Shown: positions 1-41,500 of the stretch, one piece after another | Layout of the letters: each line of letters starts with the position of its first letter | Position numbering within the stretch: position 1 is the stretch's first letter | Source: Dasypus novemcinctus | Lineage: Eukaryota; Chordata; Mammalia; Cingulata; Dasypodidae | DNA length: 64,000 nt | Direction: 5' to 3' | Assembly: GCF_030445035.2 (NCBI RefSeq) | Contig: NC_080702.1 | Coordinates: forward strand, 27,326,084 to 27,390,083 | Position numbers and translations under genes: made by a program | The notes under the pieces: generated by a model | What the model was told of the DNA's origin: nothing | The model's database searches: none | What the model saw: only the letters and a program-made list of their open reading frames with translations

Positions 1-850
1 CGAGGGGTTGCTTATTAGCTCATCCCCAACTCTGAACCCGTCTAGTAAAGAGAAGCAAGCATTCTTAGCTCCCCTTTACAAGTTGGAGAAAGGCTAATTT
101 ACTCGCCCCAGGACTGTCTGAGTCCACAGCGGTGGCTCTTCTCTGGCCCAACACTCTGCTGTGGATTCATGCCCATTTTTCTTTGAGGGTTCCCGTGTCC
201 CCTTTTCTGCTGCTTCTCAGGGTTTCCCCCCAAAACCTGCTGAGAAGGTAATACTCCCTGCCCAGTGCGGTTCTCAACAACCCAAAGTATTGCATTTCAC
301 CCCTGGGGGGACCTGCTGAGCCTGGCAGGCCCTTTGAGGGGATTCAGGTAAGTTTCCTGCACGTGCTTTTTTTTTTTTGCAAGGGGCATCTGGTGCTTGG
401 ACCTTCAGGCTCAATAGTGAGACACCTGTTTTGGTTTTTTGTTTGTTTCCCATTTGTTTTGATTTCGCTCTGGGGGGAGGAAGCCGCCCTTCTGTGTGTC
501 CAACTCCTTCTCTTAAAAGAATAAATCGATATTTACATCCAGACTCCGGGGATGGGGTCCATTGATTCCAGAGGTGTTTTTTTGTTTTTTTTTTTTGCTC
601 ACGATTGTCCCAGAGAACAAAATTCGGGCTGCGCTTTCCTGAAGATTCCGTTGAACCTTCTCATCGATTCTTGTTTAGCACCAACTGGACCCAACCAGAC
701 CCAAAACCTATAAAGAATTCCTGGAAAGGAAAAGGCCAGCGTAGACAGAGGCGGGCCTGGAGGGTGGGCAGGCCAGTTTCCATTTCTAAGTGTTTCCTTT
801 TCTGAACCTGTCAGAGAATCATCTGGAAGGGAGGTCGCTCCCGGGGCACC
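1..850. other. LDLR 5' flank, no gene seen
   Basis: Upstream flank of LDLR. It contains T-runs near 369-380 and 577-596 and no convincing exon. The short open frames here lack start context, splice sites or any recognisable family. Confidence 0.5.
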
Positions 851-947
851 GAAGAGAAACTCGGGGGGCGGGGGGGGAGGATCTCTCGGGAGGTGCATTT
901 GGGGGAGTCGCTTCTTCGCCTGGCTGGGCAGACGCCAGCGACCGGGT

Positions 948-971
948 CCCCCCCCCCCCCCCCCCCCCCCC
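948..971. repeat. Poly(C) microsatellite
   Basis: Uninterrupted run of 24 C, about 30 bp upstream of the conserved GGGTTAAAAAG promoter block. Such runs vary in length and are error-prone in assemblies. Confidence 0.9.
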
Positions 972-1039
972 GGGCAGGGCTGGAAGGCGAGGCAGGGCGG
1001 CACGGGTTAAAAAGCGGCGACCTCACCTCGGGCGTTGGA

Positions 1040-1054
1040 GACTCCGCCTCTCGC
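1040..1054 (+). promoter_or_regulatory. LDLR: Sp1-type promoter repeat 1
   Basis: GACTCCGCCTCTCGC sits where human repeat 1 (AAACTCCTCCTCTTGC) lies, with the same spacing to the sterol element. The CTCCGCC core suits Sp1/KLF binding. Confidence 0.75.
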
Positions 1055-1076
1055 GGGGAGGCGAAGCGCTTGGAAA

Positions 1077-1086
1077 ATCACCCCAC
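1077..1086 (+). promoter_or_regulatory. LDLR: Sterol regulatory element SRE-1 (repeat 2)
   Basis: ATCACCCCAC is identical to the classical LDLR SRE-1 bound by SREBP. The flanks (AAAATCACCCCACTGCAAAC) also match human. This is the key switch for cholesterol feedback and shows that the control logic is retained. Confidence 0.95.
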
Positions 1087-1089
1087 TGC

Positions 1090-1106
1090 AAACCCCGCCC
1101 CGCTGC
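1090..1106 (+). promoter_or_regulatory. LDLR: Sp1-type promoter repeat 3
   Basis: AAACCCCGCCCCGCTGC corresponds to human repeat 3 (AAACTCCTCCCCCTGC). It has drifted toward a stronger GC-box core (CCCCGCCCC). It lies 3 bp after the SRE, the spacing needed for SREBP-Sp1 cooperation. Confidence 0.85.
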
Positions 1107-1224
1107 GGGCAGCCGCGCCTTGAAAGGCGCCCGGGGCCCCGGGCCCCGCGTGCAGTCGCCGACGCCGGGGTTCCCAGCTCACGCTCCGCGCGGAGGCTCG
1201 GGGGGCCGTGGGGGAGCTGCGAGC

Positions 1225-32441
<31,217 letters not shown>

Positions 32442-33530
32442 GCCGCCGCCTCGCGTCCCGTGGCCACGGCGGGAAGACGCCTCCCTCCCCGGCGCCCACC
32501 CCGGCCCTCCGCGGCCCCCCTGCCCAGCGCGAAGAGAGGAAGAGGGAAGGAAAGAAGAGCCGGCCCGCAGGCTGGACCGCAGCCGCTGCCCGCCCGGAGC
32601 TTTGTGTCATATATTTATTCGCCTGGGAGGCAGGACAGGCGGTCACCTGCGCGCGCCCCTGCGGGGGTGTTGTCTTCAGGAACGCAGCAGCCAACAGCCG
32701 GCCGGGCCGGGGCGGCGCTGGGGACTTCGGGACAGCTGTCTGGGGCGGGCGGGGTCTGCCTCTGACCCTCCACCTCGTGCGAAGGGACCAGCAGGCGCAC
32801 GGACGGGGGACACGGACGGAGGCGCAGCGAGTGGCTGTGACCACCCGCGGCCGCCGCGCCCCCAGCCCCTGACTCGGGACCGAGCGCCTTCACCTGCGCC
32901 CGCGGGTCTGGGAGCCCGTCGCCCCCACATCGGGGCGGCCCTGGGGTCCGCTGTGGTGCCGTGTCCCCTCCCGAAGCCGGGAAGGGGTGGCAGCAGCCGC
33001 GACCCCGGGGGAGCCCGGGGCACGGTCGCCCTGGGCGGCTGAAGTCCCTGGACGCGCGCCTCGCTCCCCGGCTCTGTCCCGTTGTGCGTTCTCCGCTCGG
33101 GGCTGTGCGTTCTGAGTCGGGGTGGCCTTACATCCGTGGCACTCGCCCTCTGTGTCCCGGCTGCCGTGGCGTCTCAGGGCCTCAGGCGGTGGCGGGGCAT
33201 GGCCCAGGCCCCCCCGGGGAGATGTCGCACGAGGGGTCCCCACTGCCTCCAGCACGTGGCCTTGGCGTGCAGGATGCTCTGGCCAGCGGCCCCGACGTGC
33301 CTGTGGTGTCGATGACCGGAGAGGGCGGCGGCCGCCTCGGGCTCCCGCTGAGCACGCCGGAGGGGACAGCACGTCACTGCACCGGCGGGAGCCGCTGCCC
33401 CCGACCCCGGGGCCCACGGGGGGGCCTGTCCCCCTCGGGCGCGCAGGCGGGGGCTGGGCCTCGCCACCTTTGCACTGTGGACACTTCTGTATAAAGGAAG
33501 CCCTATTTATTTTTGCAAATCTGGTGGCTG
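32442..33530 (+). other. LDLR: LDLR 3' untranslated region (end uncertain)
   Basis: The region around 32598-32640 (AGCTTTGTGTCATATATTTA, TTCGCCTGGGAGGCAGGACA) matches the start of the human 3' UTR as remembered. No AATAAA is seen. The last AU-rich block is at 33486-33520 (TGTATAAAGGAAGCCCTATT, TATTTTTGCAAA), where TATAAA could serve as a weak poly(A) signal. The UTR may be longer. Confidence 0.6.
32611..32620 (+). promoter_or_regulatory. LDLR: AU-rich element in the LDLR 3' UTR
   Basis: ATATTTATTC, at the position of the first AU-rich element that controls LDLR mRNA stability in human. The rest of the UTR is very GC-rich, so fewer such elements remain than in human. Confidence 0.6.
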
Positions 33531-36500
33531 CGTTTGTTTCAGTCGCCGGCGGGGTCCTGCGCGGGGGTGCGGTCACCTTGGGTCCGTCACCTGCCCGGAG
33601 ACGCGCGTCCACGCCGTGGGCACAGGTGGCCGCGGGGGACGGTCTCTTTAAGCCGCTGCAAAGGGGGTTTCCAGCTGCGCGCCGGAGCCGGGAGCTGGGA
33701 GGTTACTGAACGTGCCCCTGGGGCCGCCTGGCGCCCCCCGGCCTGCGCCGCCTCGTCCCTTCACGGGGGGACCCGGGATGGGTCCCTGGAAGCCTCCCCA
33801 GAGCCCAGGCCGGCGGGCCAGCCCCGGGGGCATCGGTGCCCTCCGCGCAGCCAGGGCTCTGCCAAGCCCGTGCGCGACTCGCTTGACAAGCACTTATGGA
33901 GCGCCTGCTGTGTGCCGCGTCGTGCTCTGCGCACAGGGGACGCCGCAGTGGCTAAAAAGGCCCGAAGGCACCGGCTTTCTGGGAGGGGAGCCAGAGGCGC
34001 CGCACAAGGACTTTTCCCCATGAACGTTGCTAGTTGGCGGGACGGGGGGGGGGGGGGGGGGGGGGGACTTCCCGGAGGAGGCGATGTTGGAGCTGAGCCC
34101 AGGGAGGGCGAAAGCGGCGGCCACGAGGGACCCGGGAAGGAGACGAGGCTGGGGGACAGCTGTGAAGGGCTTTTCACTCACGCTTGGGCCCCGGGCGGCT
34201 GGAGACGCGTCCTCGCAGGGGGCGGGATGAGCACGCTGCACCCCCCGGGCGTCCCATCACGGGCTGCCCCATGTCTGTGGCCGCAAGGCCGGGCGAGCGT
34301 CGAGGGCACCGGCCGCCGCCCTTGACCCCTGCTGGGCCCGCGCCCTGACTCCAGGGGGCCGAGGAGACGGGGGCGGGGCCGGGGGTAAATACTGGCCCTG
34401 TCACCTATTAGCTGGGCACGAAGCAGCCTCAGTTTACCCTTCCAAAGACTGGTCACCCCCATGCCCTGGGCTCCGGGCGCATCGGCCACGGCCGGTGGCG
34501 CGGGGCAGGGGCTCTGCAGGTGCAGGGCTTGGGGAGGGGCTGGGGTCTTCTCTGCCCACTTCCTTCCCCCTTTTCTCTGGGAGCCGAGACGGAACAGCCC
34601 GCAGCCGCTGGCCCAGAGGCTGTGGGTGTAAAGGGGGACCGGGGGGCGGGCACACAGAACGGGGTGCCCACGCAGGAGGGGAGCAGGGCTGGGTGGAGCT
34701 GCAGGCCTGGGGGTCTGGGGGTCATTTCGGGGCCCTAGGTGTGGGGGCTTTCGGCCAAGCCTTCAAAAGAGCAGTTAGGAAAGGGGGGTGGCGGGGCTGG
34801 GCCTGGGGCTGCTGTCGCTGGGTGGGGGGTACGCCTCAGACAGGAGCCCGCATCTGGCCTGGGCGGGTGGGCAGGGGGGGTCCTGGGGGCCGCCCCCCGA
34901 CGGACACGCCCCACCTGGTCCCTGCGGCCGCCTGGCCTGGGGCCCCGCTTCCTTTCCAAGCCCTCAAACCCCAAACCTCTGCCGCCAGGGGCGCCCCCCG
35001 TGGCCTGCAGTGCATCCGCCTGGAGCTGGGGCAGGAGGTGTCCCGGCCTGGGGCCCCCACCCCGCACCCGGGGGTCAGGTGCCACTGAGAAAGGGCGGCT
35101 GAGGGGTGAGCCGCGGGGCTCTGCGTGGAGACGCCCTCCCTGGCCCCTGGAACACGCCCCGGCCTGGGCCCTGGGCTCCGCCTTCCTGGGGGATCCCCAA
35201 CCCTGAGACAGCCCCCTCGCGCCTGAAGGGTGTGTGCGTGCACCCCAGCCTCGTTCCAGCCCCCGCCCCGCCTGCGCCAGCTGGGAACCCGGGCGCCGGG
35301 ACCCCGGCCTCTGCCTCGGTGTCTCCGCCTGTGAAGCGGGGTGCACAGCAGCACCCGCTGCGCTGGGGGCTGACGCGGCGCCCTTGGCGCTGGCCGTGGG
35401 GCTGTCCCAGGCTTGGCAGCAGCTCCGGGAGAGCGCGGCTCGCTGAGGGCGCCCGGCAGGCCGAGGCAGCGCAATCCGGGCTTCTGAGCAAGCGGGGCTC
35501 CCTGGCCGCATCAACGCTCCACCAGGGCCCCGAGGGGACACCCCGGGTTGCACTCCAGCCTCGTAGCTAGCTCTCCGCTCCACACACCCTCTCCGCCTCC
35601 TGCCTGCTGTGCGGTCGGGCCCTGGCACCGGGTGGGCCTCAGGGCCGGGCTAGGCCACCACCGCCAGCTGTGCCTCACGCCCCGGGGGAGCTGCCACGGC
35701 ACCAGCCTGCACCACCCGGCCCGACTGAAGCCCAGCCGGGAGGGGAAGGAAGATGCCCGTCTCTGTGCCCGGCAGCCTTGGGCTAGGCTCCGGCTTACGG
35801 CGCTGACTCAACCAGGGGAGGGTCATCACGAACCGGGGTGTCCGAGGTGCAGATGCCCGGCTGCCCAGCGCCTGTGGGCAGCGAGCGGGGGTGCCCCCGG
35901 CCTCTGCGCGCCCAGCCTGTCCGAGGCCAAGGGGGCAGCCGACACGCCGGCCACGCTGCTTGCCCCACGGTCACGGCGCCTATGTGCCGCCTCCACGGCA
36001 GGCGCGGCCACTGGCATGGCCTCCAGGGCCCCAACACCGGGACGCCACAGACCAGCGCCTCGGGCCGGGGCCTGGACCTTGCTGTGCCTCGGTTTCTCCA
36101 CCTGCACAGCAGAAGCCCCCGGCGGCTGGGAACAGTGCTAGGCCGTGGCCGGCGTGGTCTGCCGTGACGTGAACCCTGAGTCCACGCGCAGGCCCCGGGG
36201 GCAGGATGGAGGGCGCAGGTGCGCGCCTCAGCCTACGGGCGCACGGGCCACCGGCCAGGGCCTCGCCCCGAGGACCCGGGGTGGCCGTGGGGCCCCGGTC
36301 CGGGCCGCGTGGGCCCCCGGGAGGCGGTGGGGGGGGAGCCGTGGGGCAGGCCGGGCCGCCCGCAGGGAGCAGGAGCGGGCGCAGCTGGCCCGGGCAGCCG
36401 GCCAGGGCGGTGAGTAAGGCCCAGCTCGCGGGCCCCGCGCCGCGTTCCTCTCCCACTTGCTCACTCCCCGGGTGGTGGCGGGGGGGGGGGAAGGGGGTGA

Positions 36501-37385
36501 CACCGAGACAGCGGGCCCAGGCGGTGGGGGCGGGGAGCTGGCCAGCAGGGCACCCTCCTGGCCTCGGTCCCAGGACCCAGCGAGGCGGCTCCTCCCGGAG
36601 GGAGGCAGGAGCGAGGGCCGGTGCGGGCCACGGGTGGCGCGAGGCCCGCTTTCGCCGAGGCTCCTGGCGGCCTATGTGGGTCCCATCACCTCCCATCCCG
36701 GGCTCCGGTGTGGGCCCGGCTCGGCCCTTCCCCGCCACCCCCTGAAGTTAGAAGCTTCCGAGCGGCCCTGGTGAGCGGCTGAGCCGTGCGGGGCTGTGTG
36801 AAACTCGGGACCGAGAGGTGCGGGGCGCACGCGTCGGGGGCCTCGGGCAGAGCTGTGTCCAGGGGCAGCTGCTGGCGGCGGCCCCCGCTTCCCTGCCCGC
36901 CCCCAGCCACCCTTCGCTGGCAGAAGGAACGCTCCCCGCTTCCCGGCTGTGCCCCAGGCACTGTGGGCGAGAGGGGCGAGCCCGTGGACGGGCCAGACCT
37001 GGCTGGGTTGCGCACCCCAACACGGCTTACTCTACTTGTAACAGACAATCCAAAACAGTAACGACTTCTCCAGCACAGAAGGCGTTTTGTATTTTTTTAC
37101 ACCTCACTTGAAATAAGTCTGGCCCTGGATGCTGGCTCCACATCATTAGGGAGCTGCCTCCCTCCTTACGTGTGGCAGCATGGCTGCCAGGGCTCCAGCT
37201 GTCACACCTAAAGCCTCGAAACTAGAGAGGGGGGAAAGGATGTACTCCCCTGCCTTGTAAGAACCCCGCTAGAAGCCTCACACGACACGCCCCCTTGCAT
37301 TTCACGGGCCTGAACTTGGCCGCAAGGGGGGCTGGGAAACCCTGTAACTGGGAAGCGAGTGGTACCCCCTTGATAAGGACAGAGG
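33531..37385. other. GC-rich intergenic DNA between LDLR and SPC24
   Basis: No exon recognised. Contains a G-run near 34044-34066, MIR/L2-type traces (33885-34160, 34395-34440) and an old interspersed repeat near 36990-37200 (TTACACCTCACTTGAAATAA, CAGCATGGCTGCCAGGGCTC). Long open frames on both strands reflect high GC, not genes. Confidence 0.5.
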
Positions 37386-37386
37386 C

Positions 37387-37737
37387 GGGAAGCGGATGTG
37401 CTCAGCCACCGGGCCCCCGCCTACCACACAGGAGCTGCAGGGTTCGAGGCCCGGGGCCGCCTGGCGAGGGCGAGCTGGGCCACGCAGGGTGCCGGCCGAC
37501 GCGGAGAGCCGGTGCAGCAAGATGATGCAACAAGAGACGCAGAGGAGAGACAAAAAGATGCAGCAGAACAGTGAGCTGAGGGGGCGCGCGAGAGTGAGCG
37601 CCTCTCTCCCACTCCGGCAGGTCCCAGGATCGGTTCCCGGAGCCGCCTGAGGAGAACACAGCAGACACAGGAGAACACACAGCGAGTGGACAGAGAGCAG
37701 ACAACGGGGGAACTAAAAGTGAATCTTACAAAAAAAG
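37387..37737 (+). mobile_element. DAS SINE, diverged two-headed form (plus)
   Basis: GGGAAGCGGATGTGCTCAGC start, head 1 ending GCAGGGTTCGAGGCCCGGGG, second head near 37600-37650 (TCCCACTCCGGCAGGTCCCA), tail CACACAGCGAGTGGACAGAG. Confidence 0.8.
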
Positions 37738-37739
37738 GG

Positions 37740-38425
37740 GGAGGGAAGAACAGAAGCCGGGAAGGCAGACGGTGGCTTCCCGACACAGCCTAGTTGAGCC
37801 GAGGACGGGCCTACATAAGACGCGTACGGAGAACGGGGGAGCAGGGCCCCACAGGGCCCCGGGGGGGGCGGCCGCAGCGGGACCGGCCGTGAACCCTGCT
37901 CCCCGGCAAGCCGCCCGGCGGCTCCCGCGCTGGCCTGCCCGCCCGCCTGGCTGCCCCTCCACACGCGGCCCGGGACCGCGCGGGCGTCGCTCCCGCAGCC
38001 GCAGGATGCCCCGTGCCCGCCCGCCCCGGCTCTCTCCACCGTCACCTCCGGGAGCCCGGGCCCCGCGGCACTCGGACTTCCCCGGGGCTCGGGTGGCACC
38101 TGACGGCGCAGTCGGCCGCGCCACTGGCCGGGAAGGGCCCTCGCGCAGTTCCAGGCACCCGGGGGCACGCGGGGGGAGGAGACGGGGCTTGAATCGTGCG
38201 TGGCCGACGCCGGTCACCTTATGTGCGGCGTCCCCTGTGCGGTGCCGTCACCCGGCCCCCGGTGCGGCGAGCTCGGCGGGTGCCGCCCGAGGCCGGGCCG
38301 GGATCTGAGGCCGAAATCGCCGGGAGAAGAAGTGCAGCCTGGAGCCCGGTCCCGTTTCCGTGTCAACGTTTCATTGTGCGCCGCCCCCCCCTGCCCCTCG
38401 TGTGCGGGCCGCGGCGTCCCCGCGC
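37740..38425. other. Intergenic/SPC24 3' side
   Basis: GC-rich sequence between the DAS SINE and the SPC24 stop. On the minus strand an AATGAA variant poly(A) signal (38370-38375), about 55 bp after the SPC24 stop, could end the transcript. No other feature was seen. Confidence 0.4.
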
Positions 38426-38538
38426 TCACGGCCGCCACTCCGTGTCCACCAGGCTCCAGAGGTAGTCGCTGATGAACTTCCGGGAGAGCTGCGCGCCGTC
38501 CAGGTGGATGGGCTGCGCGACGCGGGGGCCGTGGTGGA
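38426..38538 (-). CDS. SPC24: SPC24 exon 5, C-terminus and stop
   Basis: 113 bp: HHGPRVAQPIHLDGAQLSRK, FISDYLWSLVDTEWRP, then TGA (38426-38428). The second AG of CTTACAGCGCGCCACAG keeps the frame. Confidence 0.93.
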
Positions 38539-41500
38539 CTGTGGCGCGCTGTAAGGAGAACCCGGGGGGCCGGCCCCGCGCCCCCGTGCAGCCCCCCATG
38601 CAGCCCCCGCGCCCCGCGCCCCCCGCGGCAAGGATACTGCCTTTGACGAGGCTGGGCGCGCAGTCGTAGTCCCACTCGATCTCGCTGACGCGGCGGTAGA
38701 GCTGGGCCACGTACCTGCGGGGGGACACGGTCACCGGCCTGGCCTCCCGCGCGGAGCGGCCTCGGGCACGCGCCCCCAGGGCACCTACACGGCCGCCGGG
38801 ATGGTGACCGTCGTGTCTTCGTCCAGCGCCCTCTCCTGGCCCCGGAGCTCGGCCTCCAGCTCCTTCAGCTCCTCCAGCTCCCGGGAGAGCTCCGTGGGGC
38901 GCGGTCAAGGGCCACCGCGCAGAGGTGCCCGGCAGGGCCACCGCCCCCCCCCCCCCCCCCCGGAAAGGACATCGGAGGCTGCCCCCAGCCCGCGCCCGCC
39001 CCCCCCCCCAGGAAAGGACATCGGAGGCTGCCCCCAGCCCGCGCCCGCCCCCCAGGAAAGGACATCGGAGGCTGCCCCCAGCCCGCGCCCGCCCCCCAGG
39101 AAAGGACATCGGAGGCTGCCCCCAGCCAGGCCACCACCCCCCAGGAAAGGACATCGGAGGCTGCCCCCAGCCCGCGCCCGCCCCCCAGGAAAGGACATCG
39201 GAGGCTGCCCCCAGCCCGTGCCCGACCCCCAGGAAAGGACATCGGAGGCTGCCCCCAGCCAGGCCACCACCCCCCAGGAAAGGACATCGGAGGCTGCCCC
39301 CAGCCCGTGCCCGCCCCCCAGGAAAGGACATCGGAGGCTGCCCCCAGCCCGCGCCCGCCCCCCAGGAAAGGATATCGGAGGCTGCCCCCAGCCCGCGCCC
39401 GCCCCCCAGGAAAGGACATCGGAGGCTGCCCCCAGCCCGCGCCCGCCCCCCAGGAAAGGACATCGGAGGCTGCCCCCAGCCCGCGCCCCCCCAGGAAAGG
39501 ACATCGGAGGCTGCCCCCAGCCCGCGCCCGCCCCCCCCCCCCCAGGAAAGGACATCGGAGGCTGCCCCCAGCCAGGCCACCGCCCCCCAGGAAAGGACAT
39601 CGGAGGCTGCCCCCAGCCCGCGCCCGCCCCCCAGGAAAGGATATCGGAGGCTGCCCCCCAGCTGGGCGTCCTCGGCGCCCGCCGCCCGCAGCTCGGCCTC
39701 CAGCTGCCGCAGCTCCGCGCCGCCCTGGCGCGCCCGCTCCTTGGCGTCCAGCAGGCTCTGCGCCACCTCCTGCTCCGCGGCCAGGATCTCTGCGGGGACA
39801 GAGGGACGGCTGGGGCCCGCCCTGCACCCCCACCTGCCGACAGCTCCCCGCTCGGTCGGCGCCCCCCTGCCGGGAACAAAGGCAGACGCCCACCCCGCGG
39901 GCCCCCGGCGGCCCTGCACGCCCCGTCCTCAGCTCGGCCGCCCCCCCACGTCCACAGCCCGCCAGGCCCGCAGCGCCGCGCCCCCCCCACCTCAGGGGCG
40001 TCCCCCGCGCCCCGCTCTGGCCTGCCCCTGCGCCCATCCCTTCTCCCCCGTGTCCGCTGCCTTCCTCGAAGACCTCCCGGGGCTCCCCGGGGCCCCCAGG
40101 GCCAAGCCGGGCCCTGCAGCGTGTCCCCGCCGCCCCCAGCCCCTTCCCCGCTTCCCACCCCACCGTGTCCTAGAAGAACCCCTCAGCTTCTTGCAGGCCC
40201 GCCCCGTGTCCCTCCCCGGGCGAGGCGCCCGCCACCCTCTCCTGGGGCACGGCGAGCACGTCCCCAGCTCCTTCGCTGACGCACATGGCGCCTCGCAGCC
40301 ACCATCTGTGTCCAGCGCCCGCCCGGAGCGAACACGGATTGAGCAAAACGCCCAGAAGGATCAGAAACATCTTAAAAAGGCACCGGTGTTCCTTCCGGGC
40401 AAGCTGGGAAACCTGTCCCCTCGAGAAAGCCCAGGTTATAACGCCTCCCCGGAGGCCCCAAAGGTTGTGTTTCTTTTTTTTTTAAAAGATCTATTTATCT
40501 CCCCTCCCCGCCTCGCTGATTTTTGTGTTCACTGCGTCTGTCTGCTCGTTGGTCTTCCTTCTAAGGAGGCGCCGGGAGCCAAACCCGGGACCTCAGAGGG
40601 GGCGCCTGATCCTTTGAGCCGCCTCCGCTCCCTGCAAAAAGTTTTCATTTCTCTTGAAATCGACATGCTATCTTTTAACTTCTGGTGGAAGTAAACGTAC
40701 GTGGCTGTACACATTGCGGCACACGTGCCCACAGGGCCCCGCTCTCCACCTCCCTACAGCAGCCGTTTTCGACCCTTCGCTGTTTGCGCTGGCGCGGACC
40801 AGATCTGAGATCGCTTCTAAGTCACCTCCTTGTGAGGCTGCTTCACCGTCCGTCCCTTTCCGTCGGGGCCTGCTGACTTCCTGCTGTGACAGGAGCCGTC
40901 TGGGTCTCCAGACAGGCTTCCTGCCCCTTCTCCAACCTTCCTTCCCCTCCCGATGGGACAACCAGGTCCTCCTTGATTCTTCCGAGGTGGGGGCAGCGGT
41001 CCCTGGAGGCCTCTCTTCCCCATGGGTGTCCAGCAGGACGTGCCGTTAACTGAGTGTGTACTAAGCGCCGCGCGATGGCTGAGGAGCTGCCAGGCATTTT
41101 ATGCTCACCGTGACCCTCTGGGGGAAGAGTCTAGCCCCTTCTCACATTCGAGAGGTGAGGGGCAGCCCAGAGGCGTGCGGGCACTTGTCCACAGGCACAC
41201 AGCCCCAGAGCGTGGATGTGAGCCAATCCATGTGCCTCAAAGCCCTGGCACCCTCCCCGTCCCCAAACCAGGGCACCCTGCCGAAAACCCAGAGCGGCTG
41301 GACGGCAGGGGGAAGAGCCTGATGGGAGCGCCAGGCTGAGGATAACACCCCAGCTCCTCGAGGGGGGTCCCGAGGCCTGGCAGGCTGCAGGTCCCCTGCA
41401 CCTGCGTCGCTTCTGCGAGGAAGCCTCCTCCCTCCAGCCGTCCCAGGGTAAGTCCTTCACGTCTCAGCTGCCTCCTGACAGGCCTCGGTAAAGAGGCACC

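Larger units (their letters stand above)
1004..1126 (+). promoter_or_regulatory. LDLR: LDLR proximal promoter
   Basis: The block aligns by eye with the human LDLR promoter as remembered. It starts with GGGTTAAAAAG (1004-1014), then the Sp1-type repeat 1 (1040-1054), the sterol element (1077-1086), the Sp1-type repeat 3 (1090-1106) and a TTGAAAG relic of the first TATA-like box (1120-1126). In the human promoter SREBP binds repeat 2 and Sp1 binds repeats 1 and 3, giving induction when cell sterols are low. The second human TATA-like motif is not recognisable here, because the region after 1127 is pure GC. Confidence 0.9.

Noticed and set aside
33531-37385. Several 200-300-codon open frames between LDLR and SPC24
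   Set aside because: The sequence is over 65 percent GC by eye, so stop codons are rare by chance. Frames overlap on both strands and show only low-complexity Arg/Pro/Gly peptides.
38801-40694. Very long open frames on both strands (about 490-590 codons) in SPC24 intron 2
   Set aside because: They are produced by a 44-bp repeat with few stop codons. The peptides are simple repeats (KDIGGCPQPAPAP or SLRCPFLGGGR) with no known domain.
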